The notes: generated by a model not told the origin, from the letters alone. A stretch of DNA of 64,000 bases from an uncultured Hyphomicrobiales bacterium (GCA_903878085.1 CAIRGJ010000055.1:124001-188000); one strand, 5' to 3'; shown: positions 52,900-61,097, counted from the stretch's first letter. Program-made: numbers and translations.

Positions 52900-53496
52900 A
52901 TGTCAGTATCGAGTCTAAACGCAATTTCGAGTGCAGTACACGGCGCGACTGCGGCGGGTCAGTCGAATTGGCTGCAGACCACGCTCGTCAATATCAAGAA
53001 CCAAGAGAACCAAGGCGGCCTGCTGGGCATGCTGTCGGCCGCCGCCGCTGGCAATGACGGCAGCGTCAGTACGTTTATTACCAACAGCACGGCCAACGCC
53101 AACGCCTTGGCGACCATCGCGCAGACCAGCGTTACCAGCTATTCCAGCCTGATCGCGCAGCAGGCGAGCGTGCGGCAAAAGCAAGAGCAAGGGCAGAAGC
53201 TGCAAGATGCGTTGAAGTCGCTGCAGGACACCCAAAGTCAGGTTCAGCAGAAGAACGTGCTCGATCCAATCATCTATATGCCGGACGGCTCCTTCATCGA
53301 CACCACCACTAATCTCATGACGTCGGCGAACGGCACGCAGTACGACATTACGACCGGGATCAAATACGTCGACCCGAAAATGATCATTCAAATGGTCAAT
53401 GGGTCATACCTCGATACCAAAAACAATATTCTCACGATGGCCGACGGGACTCGCATTGACTCGGTGACCGGCATTAAGCTTTCGACGACCGCTTGA
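52900..53496 (+). CDS. Flagellar-cluster protein of unknown function with duplicated C-terminal module
   Basis: The 198-residue product has a Ser/Ala/Asn-rich N-terminal half (SNWLQTTLVNIKNQENQGG, GNDGSVSTFITNSTANANAL). A short Gln-rich helix follows (ASVRQKQEQGQKLQDALK). Two copies of a ~33-residue module close it: (MPDGSFIDTTTNLMTSANGT) and (MVNGSYLDTKNNILTMADGT), each ending in a TGIK sequence. There is no cleavable leader. Its place between flagellin 2 and the flgI operon and its axial-protein-like composition suggest a flagellar export substrate or cap-related factor, but I know no homolog. ATG 52900 is preceded by a weak site; TTG 52891 is an alternative. Confidence 0.7.
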   Translation: MSVSSLNAISSAVHGATAAGQSNWLQTTLVNIKNQENQGGLLGMLSAAAAGNDGSVSTFITNSTANANALATIAQTSVTSYSSLIAQQASVRQKQEQGQKLQDALKSLQDTQSQVQQKNVLDPIIYMPDGSFIDTTTNLMTSANGTQYDITTGIKYVDPKMIIQMVNGSYLDTKNNILTMADGTRIDSVTGIKLSTTA

Positions 53497-53555
53497 TTGC
53501 CGCAGAACATCGCGCGGCGTGACAGCCGGCGCGGCCGCCGTCAAATTCACAATAT

Positions 53556-54026
53556 CTAGAGCGAGCGGCAGACCGACATCGGCTGGCCGGTTTTGCTGCT
53601 CGGCATATTGGCCCGGCCGTTGGCGCCATACGTTGAGGGTGCGCGTTTGCGCGCGAGTTCGGCCGAGACGCCGCGGACGATGCCTTCGGCGACGGCGTGG
53701 GCCGTTGCCAGCACCGTCAGATTGGTCTGCAGCAGGACCTGAAACGCCTCATGACGTTTGCGCAATCCATCGAGCGCTTGGGGAAGCGCTTGGGCGACGA
53801 TGTTCTTGGCGGCTTTGACGCGTTCGGTTGCCGCGAAATAGTGCCTGGCCAGTTCGAGCTTGGTGTCGTCGAGTTCAGTCGCATCGCGCAGCTTGCCGGC
53901 GCGCGCGCGCGCCGTCTCCTGTTCGACGGTTTCCACCAATCGATCCATGATCATGTTCAGGTTTGCGATGGCGCGCTCGGCGTCGCTGGTGGTCTTGATC
54001 GGGGTTTGCGGCTGGGGTGCGCTCAC
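53556..54026 (-). CDS. flgN: FlgN-like flagellar chaperone
   Basis: The 156-residue helical protein (AERAIANLNMIMDRLVETVE, LDDTKLELARHYFAATERVK, HEAFQVLLQTNLTVLATAHA) has the pattern of FlgN. That export chaperone protects hook-associated proteins FlgK and FlgL, both encoded nearby. The start is GTG 54026, overlapping the stop of the rod-binding gene (GTGA), so the gene is the last of flgI-flgJ-flgN. Assignment is by position and helical pattern. Confidence 0.72.
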   Translation of the reverse strand: MSAPQPQTPIKTTSDAERAIANLNMIMDRLVETVEQETARARAGKLRDATELDDTKLELARHYFAATERVKAAKNIVAQALPQALDGLRKRHEAFQVLLQTNLTVLATAHAVAEGIVRGVSAELARKRAPSTYGANGRANMPSSKTGQPMSVCRSL

Positions 54027-54382
54027 GCTCTGGCCTCCTGATGCGCGATCAGACTCTTGTAGACCTGATCGGCAATGCCGATGCCGCCCGACTTGGCGAA
54101 GGACTTGGCGTATTCGTCGGTGAGAAAAGAGCGCCACACGCCAGTCGCGCCGCTGCCGCCGAACGGGCCGTCGCCGCCAATGCCGGTGAACATCTGCTGG
54201 AACATCGAATTGAGAAACACCGCTTCGAAGTCCTGCGACGACGCCTTGGCTTTCGCCTTGGTGGCGTCGGAAGGGCTCGCCGCCTTGGTGACGTCGGACT
54301 GGTTGGCCACTGCCGGCTTCTTGGCATTGAGCAGATCGAGCGGGCTCAGGCCGGGCGCGGTGAGGGATGCGATGCCGGCCAT
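54023..54382 (-). CDS. flgJ: FlgJ rod-binding domain protein (CheL type, no muramidase)
   Basis: The 119-residue product is only the rod-binding half of FlgJ: SQDFEAVFLNSMFQQMFTGI, GGSGATGVWRSFLTDEYAKS and SGGIGIADQVYKSLIAHQ. Alphaproteobacteria lack the C-terminal peptidoglycan hydrolase and use a separate enzyme (such as SltF). It is called CheL in Caulobacter. The ATG at 54382 overlaps the flgI stop by one base (TGATG). Confidence 0.88.
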   Translation of the reverse strand: MAGIASLTAPGLSPLDLLNAKKPAVANQSDVTKAASPSDATKAKAKASSQDFEAVFLNSMFQQMFTGIGGDGPFGGSGATGVWRSFLTDEYAKSFAKSGGIGIADQVYKSLIAHQEARA

Positions 54383-55497
54383 CACATCACCTCGATATCG
54401 GCTTGGATCGCGCCGGCGGCTTTGATCGCTTGCAGGATGGCGATCATGTCGCGCGGGCCGATGCCGAGCGAGTTGAGGCCATCGACCAGTTGCTGCAGCG
54501 AGACGCCATCGCGCACCAGCGCCAGCTTCTTGCCGTCCTCCTGCACGCCGATCCGCGTGCGGGGAACGACCTGGGTCGTGCCGCCGCGCGAGAACGGCGA
54601 CGGCTGGCTGACCTGGGCGCTCTCGGTAATGGTGACGGTCAAGTTACCCTGCGCCACCGCTACCATCGACACCCGCACGTCGCGGCCCATGACGATGATG
54701 CCGGAGCGTTCGTCGATCACGATCTTGGCGGCGAGGTCGGGCTCGACCTGGAGCTGTTCGATCTCGGTGAGCAGCGAGATCACGTTGCCGCGGTATTGCT
54801 GCGGTATCGTGATGCCGATCGTGCCCGGATCCAGCGGCTCGGCGGTCGGCACGCCGATGAAGTCATTGATGGCGGCGGCGATGCGCTTGGCGGTGGTGAA
54901 ATCGGGGTTGCGCAACGCCATGCGTAGCTGGCTGAGCTTGTTGAGGGTGAATTCGATTTCGCGCTCGATCAGCGCGCCGTTGGAGATGCGGCCGACGGTC
55001 GGCACGCCGCGCACGATCTTGGCGGCTTCGCCTTCGGCCTGAAAACCGCCGATCGCCACCGACCCTTGCGCGACCGCGTAGACATTGCCGTCGGCGCCGA
55101 GCAGCGGGGTGACCAGCAGCACGCCGCCTTGCAGGCTCTTGCTGTCGCCGAGAGCCGATACCGTGACATCAATACGGGTGCCCTGGGTGCCGAACGGGGG
55201 CAGGTTGGCCGTTACCATCACTGCCGCGACGTTGCCGGTGCGCAGCGTTTGGCCGCGGACGTTGACGCCGAGACGTTCCAGCATCGCGGTCAGCGACTGT
55301 TTGGTGAAGGGGATATTGTTGAGAGTGTCACCTGTGCCGTTGAGTCCGACCACGAGGCCGTACCCAATGAGCTGGTTCTGGCGCACGCCCTCGATATTCG
55401 CGAGGTCCTTGATGCGCGAGGTCGCCCCGGCACTCCCCGGGACGAACAGACAGATGAGTAGCGCCGCACGGAATGCGGCCAGCAAGGTCCTCGTCAT
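54382..55497 (-). CDS. flgI: Flagellar P-ring protein FlgI
   Basis: This 371-residue periplasmic P-ring subunit has a signal peptide (MTRTLLAAFRAALLICLFVP) followed by GATSRIKDLANIEGVRQNQL, IGYGLVVGLNGTGD and many conserved blocks of FlgI, closing with GPRDMIAILQAIKAAGAI. The ATG at 55497 follows GGGGAGCAGTG; the GTG one codon earlier is possible. A sigma-54 promoter lies 38 bases upstream. Confidence 0.94.
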   Translation of the reverse strand: MTRTLLAAFRAALLICLFVPGSAGATSRIKDLANIEGVRQNQLIGYGLVVGLNGTGDTLNNIPFTKQSLTAMLERLGVNVRGQTLRTGNVAAVMVTANLPPFGTQGTRIDVTVSALGDSKSLQGGVLLVTPLLGADGNVYAVAQGSVAIGGFQAEGEAAKIVRGVPTVGRISNGALIEREIEFTLNKLSQLRMALRNPDFTTAKRIAAAINDFIGVPTAEPLDPGTIGITIPQQYRGNVISLLTEIEQLQVEPDLAAKIVIDERSGIIVMGRDVRVSMVAVAQGNLTVTITESAQVSQPSPFSRGGTTQVVPRTRIGVQEDGKKLALVRDGVSLQQLVDGLNSLGIGPRDMIAILQAIKAAGAIQADIEVM

Positions 55498-55534
55498 CAC
55501 TGCTCCCCAATGTGACGGTGGCTGTCATCTAATA

Positions 55535-55552
55535 TGCGAGCGCCGTGCCAAC
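55535..55552 (-). promoter_or_regulatory. Sigma-54 promoter of flgI-flgJ-flgN
   Basis: Reading leftward, TTGGCACGGCGCTCGCA has a perfect TTGGCACG -24 element and a -12 element TCGCA (one mismatch to TTGCA) with GG-N10-GC spacing. The flgI start is 38 bases downstream. The arrangement, divergent from a CtrA-like site before fliX, matches Caulobacter flgI/fliX. Confidence 0.72.
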
Positions 55553-55634
55553 CCGCGGACGCTACTCAAGACTCTGGCAGCGTTGAAGATTTGGAATCGC
55601 CGCCGCGAAACGCGCCGGCCCGGCGCCCGGCATT

Positions 55635-55669
55635 AAACGTCCCGTCCGGCAAAAACTGCCGGGACGTTT
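55635..55669. repeat. Imperfect hairpin between flgI and fliX
   Basis: AAACGTCCCGTCCGGCA and TGCCGGGACGTTT pair after bulging four bases, around a loop AAAAC. It sits directly before the fliX CtrA-like site. It could be an operator or an insulator; no T-run is present. Confidence 0.45.
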
Positions 55670-55677
55670 ACGGCGCA

Positions 55678-55685
55678 TTAACCAT
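55678..55685 (+). promoter_or_regulatory. CtrA-like half-site TTAACCAT upstream of fliX
   Basis: TTAACCAT lies 57-64 bases before the fliX ATG and is followed by AACCGCG. In Caulobacter fliX transcription is CtrA-dependent, which gives this site more weight than the others. Confidence 0.55.
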
Positions 55686-55741
55686 AACCGCGCAGTCTCA
55701 GGGCTCGGGGACCGATACGATTTCCGGTGGGGCTACTCGCC

Positions 55742-56158
55742 ATGCGCATCTACGGACCGAATGGAGCCGCGCTCGCGTCCGCGCCTAAATCCGCGCGCCG
55801 TCCCGCCGCCGGTGGATTTTCCGTCAGCGAGGAAGAGGCGCCGCGCAATACGGCCGCCACCAGCTCACTCCGTTCGGTTTCGACGCTCGACGCGCTGATG
55901 GCGCTGCAAGGCGTCGACGACCCGGCCGAGCGCAAGAAGCGCGCGGTCGCCAAAGGCCGTAATGCCCTCGACGTGCTCGATGCCCTCAAGGTCGCGGTAT
56001 TGGACGGCAGCATCGACAGCTCGACGCTGGCCCGCCTCAAAGTCGCGTCCGAAGGCCTGACCGAAGGCTCCGGCGATGCCGGGCTGGACACGGTTTTGGG
56101 CGAAATCGACCTCCGGGTCGCCGTGGAACTGGCAAAAGCCGGGCGCCGGCAGGCCTAA
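55742..56158 (+). CDS. fliX: FliX, flagellar assembly regulator
   Basis: This 138-residue protein is the alphaproteobacterial trans-acting regulator that couples basal-body completion to FlbD activity. Features are the N-terminal MRIYGPNGAALAS, the helix LDALMALQGVDDPAERKKRA and RNALDVLDALKVAVLDG, with LGEIDLRVAVELAKAGRRQA at the end. The start is ATG 55742; an upstream GTG adds five residues. It is divergent from flgI, and dksA follows 172 bases downstream. Confidence 0.9.
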   Translation: MRIYGPNGAALASAPKSARRPAAGGFSVSEEEAPRNTAATSSLRSVSTLDALMALQGVDDPAERKKRAVAKGRNALDVLDALKVAVLDGSIDSSTLARLKVASEGLTEGSGDAGLDTVLGEIDLRVAVELAKAGRRQA

Positions 56159-56330
56159 AGTCCCAGGCCGAGTTCCACGAAATCATTAAGTCATTGAATT
56201 GTCACACTAATCTGACAGGCCTCCCGGGCTAGCTGCGATATTGTCGCAGCAGCGGCACGCGTATATAAGCTCGCCGCGCGGGGGTTAAGACTTCGCTCTA
56301 ACGATAAGAGAAGTCAGGGGAGTCACTGGC

Positions 56331-56744
56331 ATGTTGGCCAAGACGAAAACCTACAAGCCGTCGGACAAGGAGCCGTTCATGAACGAACGGCAGCGGGACT
56401 ACTTCCGCAAACGGCTGCAGGCGTGGCGTGACGACATTCTGAAAGAAGCCAAGGAAACGCTGGTTCATCTTCAGGAAGAGAACCAGAACCATCCCGATCT
56501 TGCGGATCGTGCCTCTTCCGAGACCGACCGGGCCATCGAGCTGCGCTCCCGTGATCGCCAGCGCAAACTGATCGCCAAGATCGACGAGGCGCTGGTCCGC
56601 ATCGACGATGGCACCTACGGCTACTGCGAAGAGACCGGCGAGCCGATCTCGCTGCGCCGGCTGGAAGCGCGCCCGATCGCCACGCTGTCGGTCGAAGCGC
56701 AGGAACGCCACGAGCGGCGCGAGCGGATCTATCGCGACGATTGA
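56331..56744 (+). CDS. dksA: DksA family RNA-polymerase-binding regulator (single-cysteine form)
   Basis: This 137-residue secondary-channel factor potentiates ppGpp action on RNA polymerase. The coiled-coil tip motif DxxDxA is present (Asp56, Asp59, Ala61 in DLADRASSETDR). The zinc finger retains only Cys99 (GYCEETGEPISLRRLEARP); the other three positions are Thr102, Ser120 and Ala123 (ATLSVEAQERHERR). This C-T-S-A type is normal for rhizobial DksA and should fold without zinc. GGGGAG precedes the ATG. The gene follows fliX and ends in a strong terminator. Confidence 0.92.
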   Translation: MLAKTKTYKPSDKEPFMNERQRDYFRKRLQAWRDDILKEAKETLVHLQEENQNHPDLADRASSETDRAIELRSRDRQRKLIAKIDEALVRIDDGTYGYCEETGEPISLRRLEARPIATLSVEAQERHERRERIYRDD

Positions 56745-56770
56745 GGGCAGGGCGAAGCGCAAGAATTCAA

Positions 56771-56799
56771 ATGGCCGGGGATTTCCCCGGCCGTTTTTG
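56771..56799 (+). terminator. Rho-independent terminator of dksA
   Basis: GGCCGGGG / CCCCGGCC with an ATTT loop is followed by GTTTTTGTT, 26 bases past the dksA stop. Confidence 0.9.
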
Positions 56800-56810
56800 T
56801 TGGCACATCT

Positions 56811-56964
56811 CTGTCATTGCCGGGCAAAGCCGTCCAAAGGACGGCGTCGCTTTCGCTCGCCTATGACCCGGCAATCCATGAGATTGCGCGCCAAAGGCAG
56901 GCTTACGTGAATCCTTCATGCGCTGACGCTACTCATGGATGCCCGGGTCAAGCCCGGGCATGAC
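56811..56964. repeat. Modular intergenic element (copy A)
   Basis: The left module, from TGTCATTGCCGGGCAAAGCC to ATGACCCGGCAATCCAT, contains GTCCAAAGGACGGCGTCGC. The right module is TGGATGCCCGGGTCAAGCCC GGGCATGAC. Both are internally palindromic and are separated by ~53 bases. The same two modules in the same order occur at 61997-62120 between fliL and fliM. Elements of this type are widespread between genes of Bradyrhizobium relatives. Confidence 0.78.
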
Positions 56965-57739
56965 ACTCAGTGTGTCGCGTGCTCATCGATTCAATTTTCA
57001 AACAGCTATTAGCCAACGCTTCGCCGCCCGTATTCTTTATCGGCCCCGGGCAGGCCGTCTTCCCTTTCCTTGCCCCTCGCAAAAAGCGAGGGGATGGAGC
57101 GCCGCGAGGCGCAACCATCAGTCCACGCCTGGCGAGGCGTGTGCGCATCTGGCGAGATGCGCTGCGCCCCTCGGCGCTCCACAAGCGGCTTTTCTGTCCC
57201 CGGGACCGTGCTTCCGGGTGCCGACGGAGGCCTCGTGGCCCCCCGATCCGGCAGACTTTCGTCCACCTTCGTCTGCACCGCGTCCAGCCATTCAAGGCAG
57301 TCCCCCGTAGTGGGAGCGGACGGTTCCCCGGAGCCTCCCGAGTTCGGGGTTACGAACCCCGCCCGCAGGCGCCGCACCTGGCTTCATCTTCAAGACGTCC
57401 CTAGAAGACGCCCCTCATTGAGCCAAGCGAGGCAGATCATAATCCTAGAAAGGACTACGGTCAAGGGCGCGGCTGAATTTATTCCAGATTCAGGAAGCGC
57501 CGGCAACCGCATCCCTAAGCCGCCCCTCCATCTTGAATTGAAATCCGCTCTCCGCCTCGTCGCACTTGCCCCTCAAAACGCACACGGCCTCCGGGTGGGG
57601 AGCATCCGGAGGCCGCGTCGTTGACGCCGTTTTACGCTCGCGAGACGCGAAACGGCGGGGGAGGTCGTTAAGCCACGCTACTGACGGGTAAATCCTTGGC
57701 GTTCGAACCGGTCGGTCGCCGCTTTCAAAATATTGCGCG
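56965..57739. other. Gene-free stretch between dksA and flgH (rest of ~1 kb)
   Basis: Several overlapping frames are open here (57009-57377 minus, 56970-57404 plus, 57070-57624 plus), but all have the Arg/Pro/Ser-rich composition of non-coding GC-rich DNA and no ribosome site. The stretch contains the hairpin array 57073-57218 and a GC-rich block (57219-57420) with no recognised content. It looks like a dispersed repeat or structured RNA region. Confidence 0.6.
57073..57218 (+). ncRNA. Hairpin array, candidate structured RNA or repeat element
   Basis: Five hairpins follow one another. CCCCTCGC-AAAAA-GCGAGGGG lies at 57073-57093. GCGCC-GCGA-GGCGC lies at 57099-57112, with a GNRA loop on the plus strand. 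CACGCC-TGGCGA-GGCGTG lies at 57124-57141. GCGCATC-TGGCGA-GATGCGC lies at 57143-57162. GCGCC-CCTC-GGCGC lies at 57164-57177. A sixth, weaker one (CCCGG...CCGGG) ends near 57218. Two adjacent hairpins have the same six-base loop but different stems. Strand and transcription are unproven; the GNRA loop favours plus. It may also be a dispersed element of the genus. Confidence 0.4.
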
Positions 57740-58495
57740 CTAGAACGGCAGCACCACGTCGAGCACCTGCTGGCCGTAGCGCGGCTGTTGCACGTCGGTG
57801 ATCTGGCCGCGGCCGCCATAGGCGATGCGGGCCTGCGCGATCTTGTTGCTGTCGATGGTGTTGTCGCTTTCGATATCCTCGGGCCGCACCACGCCGGCAA
57901 CGATCAGTTCGCGGATTTCGAAATTGACCCGGATCTCCTGGCGGCCTTCGACCACCATGTTGCCGTTCGGCAGCACCTGCGTGACGACGCCCGCGACGTT
58001 GGTCGACAACGCCTCCTGGCGGTTGACCGAGCCCTTGCCGTCGCTCGACGAGCTCGAGTCGGCGGTGAGGATGCGGCCGGGCAGGATCGCGGTAGCCGGC
58101 GTCGGGATCGTCTTGCTGCCGAGGAAATCGGTGACGCCGGAATCTTCCTTGTTCGCCCGGCTGCGCTGGGTCTCGTTGGCGATGTTGGCCTTGTCGGTGA
58201 TGTTGACCTTGACCGTGAGGATGTCACCGACCTGGTGGGCGCGCTGATCCTTGAAGAAGGCGCGCGAGCCGTTGCGCCACAACGAATTCGGATTGTACGA
58301 GGCCGGCTGCGCCGCCGGCATCGGCATCTGCACCGGCTTGTAGCCCGGCCGCGCCGTCGGATTATCGACCGCGGAGAGCGCCGGCTGTTCGCCGACATTC
58401 TTCAGCCGGTCGAAGGCGGCACAACCGCTCAGCAACGACGTCGCGATCGTGGCCAGGACCGCATGACGCAACACAATAATAACATTCATCGGCAT
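57740..58495 (-). CDS. flgH: Flagellar L-ring protein FlgH
   Basis: This ~251-residue outer-membrane lipoprotein has the lipobox LATIATSLLSGCAAF. It then shows SLWRNGSRAFFKDQRAHQVG, DILTVKVNITDKANIANETQ, VVEGRQEIRVNFEIRELIV and GVVRPEDI, the conserved FlgH blocks. The start is ATG 58495 (MPMNVI) or 58489 (MNVI); both keep the leader. It is the last gene of flgF-flgG-flgA-flgH and lies 24 bases after flgA. Confidence 0.93.
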   Translation of the reverse strand: MPMNVIIVLRHAVLATIATSLLSGCAAFDRLKNVGEQPALSAVDNPTARPGYKPVQMPMPAAQPASYNPNSLWRNGSRAFFKDQRAHQVGDILTVKVNITDKANIANETQRSRANKEDSGVTDFLGSKTIPTPATAILPGRILTADSSSSSDGKGSVNRQEALSTNVAGVVTQVLPNGNMVVEGRQEIRVNFEIRELIVAGVVRPEDIESDNTIDSNKIAQARIAYGGRGQITDVQQPRYGQQVLDVVLPF

Positions 58496-58519
58496 CACTT
58501 TCACATTTTGCTCGGGCGC

Positions 58520-59527
58520 TTAGCGCGCGTCGGCGTTACTCGGAGAAAGGTTGGCGGCAAGCTTGGGCTGACGGCTGCTGATCATGACGCGGCCGGGACC
58601 GACCACGACGCCTTGCACGGTGCGTTTGGATTGCTCGTTGAGGACACTGATGGTGTCGCCTTCGGCGCCGCCATCGAGCGCCTTGCCGCGCACCGTCAGC
58701 AGGATGCCGGGAATTTCAAACACCAGCGTCACAGTTTCATTGCGCGACACCAGCTCGGGCTTCATCAGCTCGGCAGAGCGCAGCGGGCGGCCGGGCTGCA
58801 ACGCGGCGCGGGCGGCTAAGCCGACCGCTTGGCTGAGATCGACAACGATGTCGCGGCCGACATCGGCGCGGGCGCGCCGCTCGATTCCGACGTCGCCGTC
58901 CTTGAGCACCGCGCCGCGTTCGATCGGGTGCAATACGGTGACGACGTCGACGGCGGGGACGGCGCGGCCGCTCAGCCGCAACATGCCGCGATTGACGGCG
59001 CCGGTCGGAATTTCGACGGTGGCGTCGAAGTGGCCGGTGCGCGCGTCGTAAGTGACGCGCGACACCCGCGGCTCGCCCTGGGCGTTCGGCTCGACCTGGA
59101 TCGCGCGCATCTCGCGCTCGAAGCTGATCGCGATGTTCTTGGCGTCGCCGAGCGAGAATTGCTTGGACAGCGCGGTGGCGACGGTGTCCTCGACCTGCTT
59201 GGCCGGGATGGTGCGGCTGGCGCGGGTCACGATCACTTCGCTCAGGCCGTTGGTATCGAGCCCGATCAGCGCATGGGCGCGAACCGCCTCGACCACCGTA
59301 TCGGCCGACACCGTGCCGGTGGCGCCGAGGTCGGGGGCGCGGAAGATCGGCACATTGGCGATGATGCCGGCGCGATCGACCAGATCGCCGATGCGCACGA
59401 TGTCGCCGGTGATGGTCGCTTCGGCGCGCAGCACCGGCCGTTGCTGGTCGAGCGGCGGCAGCGTTTGCGCGCTGGCTGCGCCGACGGTGAGCATGCTTGC
59501 AAGAACTGCGGTGCAGAGACGGATCAT
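58520..59527 (-). CDS. flgA: Flagellar P-ring assembly chaperone FlgA
   Basis: This 335-residue periplasmic protein has a signal peptide (MIRLCTAVLASMLTVGAASA). The C-terminal SAF/ChapFlgA domain is about 195-320: VTVLHPIERGAVLKDGDVGI, LAARAALQPGRPLRSAEL and EVPGILLTVRGKALDGGAEG-like FEIPGILLTVRGKALDGG. It is longer than E. coli FlgA (219) through an N-terminal extension common in alphaproteobacteria. It assists P-ring polymerisation by FlgI. Confidence 0.9.
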   Translation of the reverse strand: MIRLCTAVLASMLTVGAASAQTLPPLDQQRPVLRAEATITGDIVRIGDLVDRAGIIANVPIFRAPDLGATGTVSADTVVEAVRAHALIGLDTNGLSEVIVTRASRTIPAKQVEDTVATALSKQFSLGDAKNIAISFEREMRAIQVEPNAQGEPRVSRVTYDARTGHFDATVEIPTGAVNRGMLRLSGRAVPAVDVVTVLHPIERGAVLKDGDVGIERRARADVGRDIVVDLSQAVGLAARAALQPGRPLRSAELMKPELVSRNETVTLVFEIPGILLTVRGKALDGGAEGDTISVLNEQSKRTVQGVVVGPGRVMISSRQPKLAANLSPSNADAR

Positions 59528-59536
59528 GATTTTGCC

Positions 59537-60325
59537 TCAGCGCATCAGGTTGGATGTTGCCGACAGCATCTGGTCGGCGGCGGTGATGACCTTGCCGTTC
59601 ATTTCATAGGCGCGTTGCGCGGCGATCAGATCGGAGATCTCGCTCACGGCCTCGACGTTGGCCTGTTCGAGATTGCCTTGCTGCAGGTCGCCGACGCCAT
59701 CGACGCCCGGCAGCGCGTCTTGCGGCGTGCCGGAGGCGGGGGTCTCGGTGAACATGTTGTCGCCGACCGACAGCAGGCCGGCCTGATTGATGAAGCGCGT
59801 CAGTTGTATCTGGCCGAGCACGGTCGGCGTGGTGCTGCCTGCCGCCGTGACCGACACCTGGCCTTGCGCGTTGATCGTCAATCCGCTGGAATTCGCCGGG
59901 ATCGTGATCGCCGGCTGCACGACGTTGCCCTGCGCGGTGACGATACGGCCCTGCGCGTCCATCTGGAACGAGCCGTCGCGGGTGTAGGAGTAGGAGCCGT
60001 CCGGCAGCTGGATCTTGAAGAAGCCGTCGCCGCGGATGGCAATGTCGAGCGTGCTGCCGGTGGCCGACAGCGTGCCTTGCGTCATCAGGCGCGGCGTGCC
60101 GACGGTCTTGACGCCGCCGCCGAGATCGATGCCGACCGGCAGGATGTTGCCCGACGCCGAGGTCTGCGTGCCGACGCGGCTGACGTGCTCGTACAGCAGA
60201 TCCTGGAATTCGGCGCGCTGGCGTTTGTAGCCGGTGGTGCGCATGTTGGCGATGTTGTTGGAGATGACCTGAACATTGAGTTCCTGGGCCTGCATCCCGG
60301 TCGCCGCGGTGTGAAGAGCTCGCAT
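59537..60325 (-). CDS. flgG: Flagellar distal rod protein FlgG
   Basis: This 262-residue rod subunit has the canonical N-terminus MRALHTAATGMQAQELNVQV with SNNIANMRTTGYKRQRAEFQ and the C-terminus LEQANVEAVSEISDLIAAQR, AYEMNGKVITAADQML. The length matches E. coli FlgG (260). It is 19 bases after flgF and 9 bases before flgA. Confidence 0.95.
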   Translation of the reverse strand: MRALHTAATGMQAQELNVQVISNNIANMRTTGYKRQRAEFQDLLYEHVSRVGTQTSASGNILPVGIDLGGGVKTVGTPRLMTQGTLSATGSTLDIAIRGDGFFKIQLPDGSYSYTRDGSFQMDAQGRIVTAQGNVVQPAITIPANSSGLTINAQGQVSVTAAGSTTPTVLGQIQLTRFINQAGLLSVGDNMFTETPASGTPQDALPGVDGVGDLQQGNLEQANVEAVSEISDLIAAQRAYEMNGKVITAADQMLSATSNLMR

Positions 60326-60344
60326 GTACTAGATCCCTCAGCGT

Positions 60345-61097
60345 TCAGTTCGGTACGTCGGCAAGCTTATTCATCGACGACTTCTGCATGTCGGCTTGCT
60401 GCGACAGCATATTGGCGACTTGCGTATAGCTGCGCGTCACTTCGATCATGCGCGTCATCTCGACGACCGCGCGCACGTTGGATTTTTCAATCGCGCCTTG
60501 CACGACGCGCGATGTCTTGGTCGCTTGCGGCGTCTCGCCGGCGATCGAGAAGGTGCTGCCGCCGTCCTTCTGCAAATTCTGTGCGTTGGCGACCGATACC
60601 AGCCGCAGCTTGCCGCGCTGCGAATCCGTCTTGCCGTTGCCTTCGCGCACGCTGACGGTGCCGTCGCCGCTGATCGAAACCTGGTTGTCGGTCGGCTGGA
60701 AGGTGATCGGCCCGGCTTCGCCGAGCACCGGATTGCCTTCGGTGGTCACCAACTGGCCTTGGGCGTTGATCTGCATCGAGCCGTTGCGCGTGTAGCGTTC
60801 GCCGCGCGGCGACTGCACGACCAGCAATGCGTTGCCGTCGATGGCGACGTCGAGCGGGTTGCCGGTCTTCTCGACCGGGCCGGCGCTGAGATCGTGCCAG
60901 GTGCCGCGGTCGCGCACGAAGCTGACGCGGTTGCCGCTTTGATCGGCGCGCGCGTTCGAATTGAGAAATTCCTCGAATATCGAACCCTCGGCCTTGAAGC
61001 CGGTCGTATTCAGGTTGGCAATGTTGTTCGCGACCACGTCGAGTTCGCGGCTCAGCGCGACCTGACGCGACAGTCCGATCAGAAGTGTATTCTGCAT
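60345..61097 (-). CDS. flgF: Flagellar proximal rod protein FlgF
   Basis: The 250-residue rod protein has MQNTLLIGLSRQVALSRELD with VVANNIANLNTTGFKAEGSI at the N-terminus and VEMTRMIEVTRSYTQVANML near the end. The short length and the SR-x-LD start favour FlgF over FlgG. It is the first gene of the leftward operon, and the sigma-54 promoter is about 100 bases upstream. Confidence 0.93.
   Translation of the reverse strand: MQNTLLIGLSRQVALSRELDVVANNIANLNTTGFKAEGSIFEEFLNSNARADQSGNRVSFVRDRGTWHDLSAGPVEKTGNPLDVAIDGNALLVVQSPRGERYTRNGSMQINAQGQLVTTEGNPVLGEAGPITFQPTDNQVSISGDGTVSVREGNGKTDSQRGKLRLVSVANAQNLQKDGGSTFSIAGETPQATKTSRVVQGAIEKSNVRAVVEMTRMIEVTRSYTQVANMLSQQADMQKSSMNKLADVPN

Noticed and set aside
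57124-57162. Possible CRISPR-like repeat units (same TGGCGA loop twice)
   Set aside because: Only two units, without spacers or direct repeats. The stems differ, so it is a hairpin pair and not an array.
56970-57624. Several overlapping ORFs (plus and minus) between dksA and flgH
   Set aside because: Composition is that of GC-rich non-coding DNA and ribosome sites are absent. The hairpin array better explains the sequence.
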